A DNA stretch of 21,497 bases from the IMG/VR virus record IMGVR_UViG_3300032676_001489, positions 1 through 21,497 of that record. One strand, given 5' to 3'. The position numbers were made by a program, and so were the translations under genes. This DNA comes from a virus. Under the pieces are notes generated by a model, which was not told where the DNA came from, made no database searches, and was given only the letters and a program-made list of their open reading frames with translations. How positions within the stretch are numbered: the first letter of the stretch is position 1; each line of letters opens with the position of its first letter. Shown one piece after another: positions 20,111 through 21,497 of this stretch.

Positions 20111-21497
20111 TAGAATCGTTTTACAATTAAATTATCTTCAATAATAAGACAATCAAGTTTTGTATTGTCATATACTTTAAAGGCATCTTTTACTGTAGTT
20201 AATATAGGTTTACCTGCTACATTAAAGCTAGTATTAAGTAGTACTTCATAACCAGACTCTTTACCAAAGGCTTTTAATAGATCATATAGCCACTCATCTT
20301 CTTCTTGCTTAAGTGTTTGCACTCGAGCTGTACCATCGATATGAGTTACAGATACTAGCTTACTTTTCCATTCTTCTCTCACATCAAATGCAAACGACAT
20401 ATAAGGAGAATTTTCAATAACATTAAAATAAGTGTTGGCTGTATCTGCTGGACATACAGGTGCAAACGGTCTATACCACTCTCTATTTTTTACTTTAGCA
20501 TTGAGTATGTCTTTCATGTTCTCTATACCGGGATCGCATATAATACTTCTATGGCCTAGTGCTCTTGGTCCGTGTTCACTCAAGCCTCTCATTACCCCGA
20601 TAATTTTTCCTTTACGTAATAAATCCACTGCAGCAGGTATTGTAACCTTACTAATATCAGATGCATTACTATGGTCATACAAGTACTCTCCAATTGAACC
20701 GTAATCCAATATAGGTACACCGTTTCTTGATACATCCACTTGGTATTCTGGTTTAATATACTCAAACAACATACCTATTGCTTGACCACAGTCATTAGAG
20801 TTGGATGCCACGTACATATCCCGGTTATAACGCTTTTTAATGTTAGTATTAAGTAATACGTTAAGAGCACACCCGCCTGTTGTACAAATAGGTAAATCCG
20901 GGTATTGCTTAGCTATAGGATCAAATATTTCAAAGAATATATCTTCAAAAGCTTGCTGATGAGTAGCAGCAATATCATAAGCTAGTTTATCTTTAAACCG
21001 ATTACTCAAATTAAAAGCCAAACCAGTTTTATCTGACAATTCTTTAAGCTTTTCTTGATAGTTAATACCATCCGGTTTACTGTAGTAAAACTCTTTAAAA
21101 GCAGGTATCCACTCTTGTCTAACAGTGCCATACCCGGTTAACCCCATTAATTTGCCAGAATACACAAGATTACCATCGCTTAAAGAACCTTCCATTTTTA
21201 TGTCATTCATGTACTGGCCCATAATCATGTAAGCAAAGCCAAGATCTACTTTTGTGTCATATACCGGCACACATCCTTCAGCTCTTGTAGCAGTATAAAT
21301 GTTAAAGAAACCATCTTCCCCACCACCGTCAAAAGATACTATTAAAGCACTATTAAACGGAGATTGATAAAAGGTACCAGAAGCATGAGACCGGTGATGC
21401 CATGCCCCCATCTTCTTTTCTTTAGATTCAATTGCTTCATGAAACATACGCTTTACGTCATCATGTAAGCAATCAGTTCTGTTCCATATTAATAGGT
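20110..21497 (-). CDS. Carbamoyltransferase, NodU/CmcH/TobZ family (N-terminus off the right edge)
   Basis: The reading frame is open to the right end of the window (16 codons beyond ATG 21447), so the start is missing. The N-terminal Kae1-like domain shows WHHRSHASGTFYQSPF with the metal-binding HHxxH and then VSFDGGGEDGF. The C-terminal domain shows EHGPRALGHRSIICDP, NREWYRPFAPVCP and EVLLNTSFNVAGKP, all strong family markers. Members use carbamoyl phosphate and ATP to place a carbamoyl group on sugar or antibiotic hydroxyls. Coupling to the glycosyltransferase suggests a carbamoylated sugar on a viral or host glycan. Such genes also occur in marine T4-like phages. Confidence 0.9.
   Translation of the reverse strand, partial: LLIWNRTDCLHDDVKRMFHEAIESKEKKMGAWHHRSHASGTFYQSPFNSALIVSFDGGGEDGFFNIYTATRAEGCVPVYDTKVDLGFAYMIMGQYMNDIKMEGSLSDGNLVYSGKLMGLTGYGTVRQEWIPAFKEFYYSKPDGINYQEKLKELSDKTGLAFNLSNRFKDKLAYDIAATHQQAFEDIFFEIFDPIAKQYPDLPICTTGGCALNVLLNTNIKKRYNRDMYVASNSNDCGQAIGMLFEYIKPEYQVDVSRNGVPILDYGSIGEYLYDHSNASDISKVTIPAAVDLLRKGKIIGVMRGLSEHGPRALGHRSIICDPGIENMKDILNAKVKNREWYRPFAPVCPADTANTYFNVIENSPYMSFAFDVREEWKSKLVSVTHIDGTARVQTLKQEEDEWLYDLLKAFGKESGYEVLLNTSFNVAGKPILTTVKDAFKVYDNTKLDCLIIEDNLIVKRF

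Noticed and set aside
20432-20704. 90-aa open frame on the + strand
   Set aside because: It lies wholly inside the strongly supported carbamoyltransferase on the other strand and has no recognisable start signal.
1-21497. CRISPR arrays, insertion sequences, integrase or lysogeny genes
   Set aside because: I saw no regularly spaced repeats, transposase or integrase motifs; the gene set is that of a lytic T4-like virus.

Overview
The window looks like part of the genome of a large, AT-rich, T4-like (tailed, contractile-type) virus, most likely of a marine Gram-negative bacterium. The case rests on a T4-order replication block (gp41-type helicase, gp32-type ssDNA-binding protein, gp45-type sliding clamp), T4-late-type TATAAATA promoters, and viral tRNA and tmRNA genes. 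These sit beside accessory genes typical of marine T4-like phages: folE, a ClpP-like protease, several 2-oxoglutarate/Fe(II) oxygenases and a NodU/CmcH-type carbamoyltransferase. A Gram-negative host is inferred from a secreted outer-membrane beta-barrel protein. The host species cannot be read from the sequence; SAR11- or OM43-like streamlined marine bacteria are guesses from the overall gene set.

Region 1 (1-9669, all + strand, tightly packed with many overlapping or 1-base-spaced genes) is the DNA replication and nucleotide module: replicative helicase (5' end missing), DHH-family nuclease/phosphoesterase, a possible gp59-like loader, gp32 SSB, a proline/glutamine-rich protein, gp45 clamp, GTP cyclohydrolase I, a FEN/RNase H-like 5' nuclease, two small zinc-ribbon proteins (one with membrane segments), a ClpP-like serine protease and several unknowns.

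Region 2 (9665-12352, + strand) starts at the first perfect late promoter. It holds three small unknowns, tRNA-Pro(UGG), and a surface-chemistry cassette: SAM methyltransferase, sulfotransferase and GT-A glycosyltransferase. A 2OG-Fe(II) oxygenase faces it on the - strand (12349-12987).

Region 3 (12988-15326) is an RNA-rich island: a one-piece tmRNA with an unusually long predicted tag, two near-identical tRNA-Glu(UUC) genes 1.8 kb apart, a tRNA-like remnant without an anticodon arm, and a row of hairpins that may be an undescribed RNA. Between the two tRNA-Glu genes lie an HExxH metallopeptidase whose N-terminus resembles a T4 capsid-targeting sequence, a 61-aa ORF and a second 2OG oxygenase.

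Region 4 (15327-21497) holds a secreted-looking or structural unknown, the outer-membrane beta-barrel protein followed by a strong terminator, a third 2OG oxygenase (- strand), three small phage genes, a two-domain glycosyltransferase (HtrL/YibB-like plus GT-A) and the carbamoyltransferase, which runs off the right edge.

Two threads tie regions 2-4 together. First, most genes there start exactly five bases after a TATAAATA-like element, the spacing at which T4-type late transcription would begin at the start codon, so these late mRNAs may be leaderless. Second, the gene content (methyl-, sulfo-, glycosyl- and carbamoyl-transfer, three hydroxylases, a surface porin-like protein) points to chemical remodelling of a glycan or protein on the virion or host surface.
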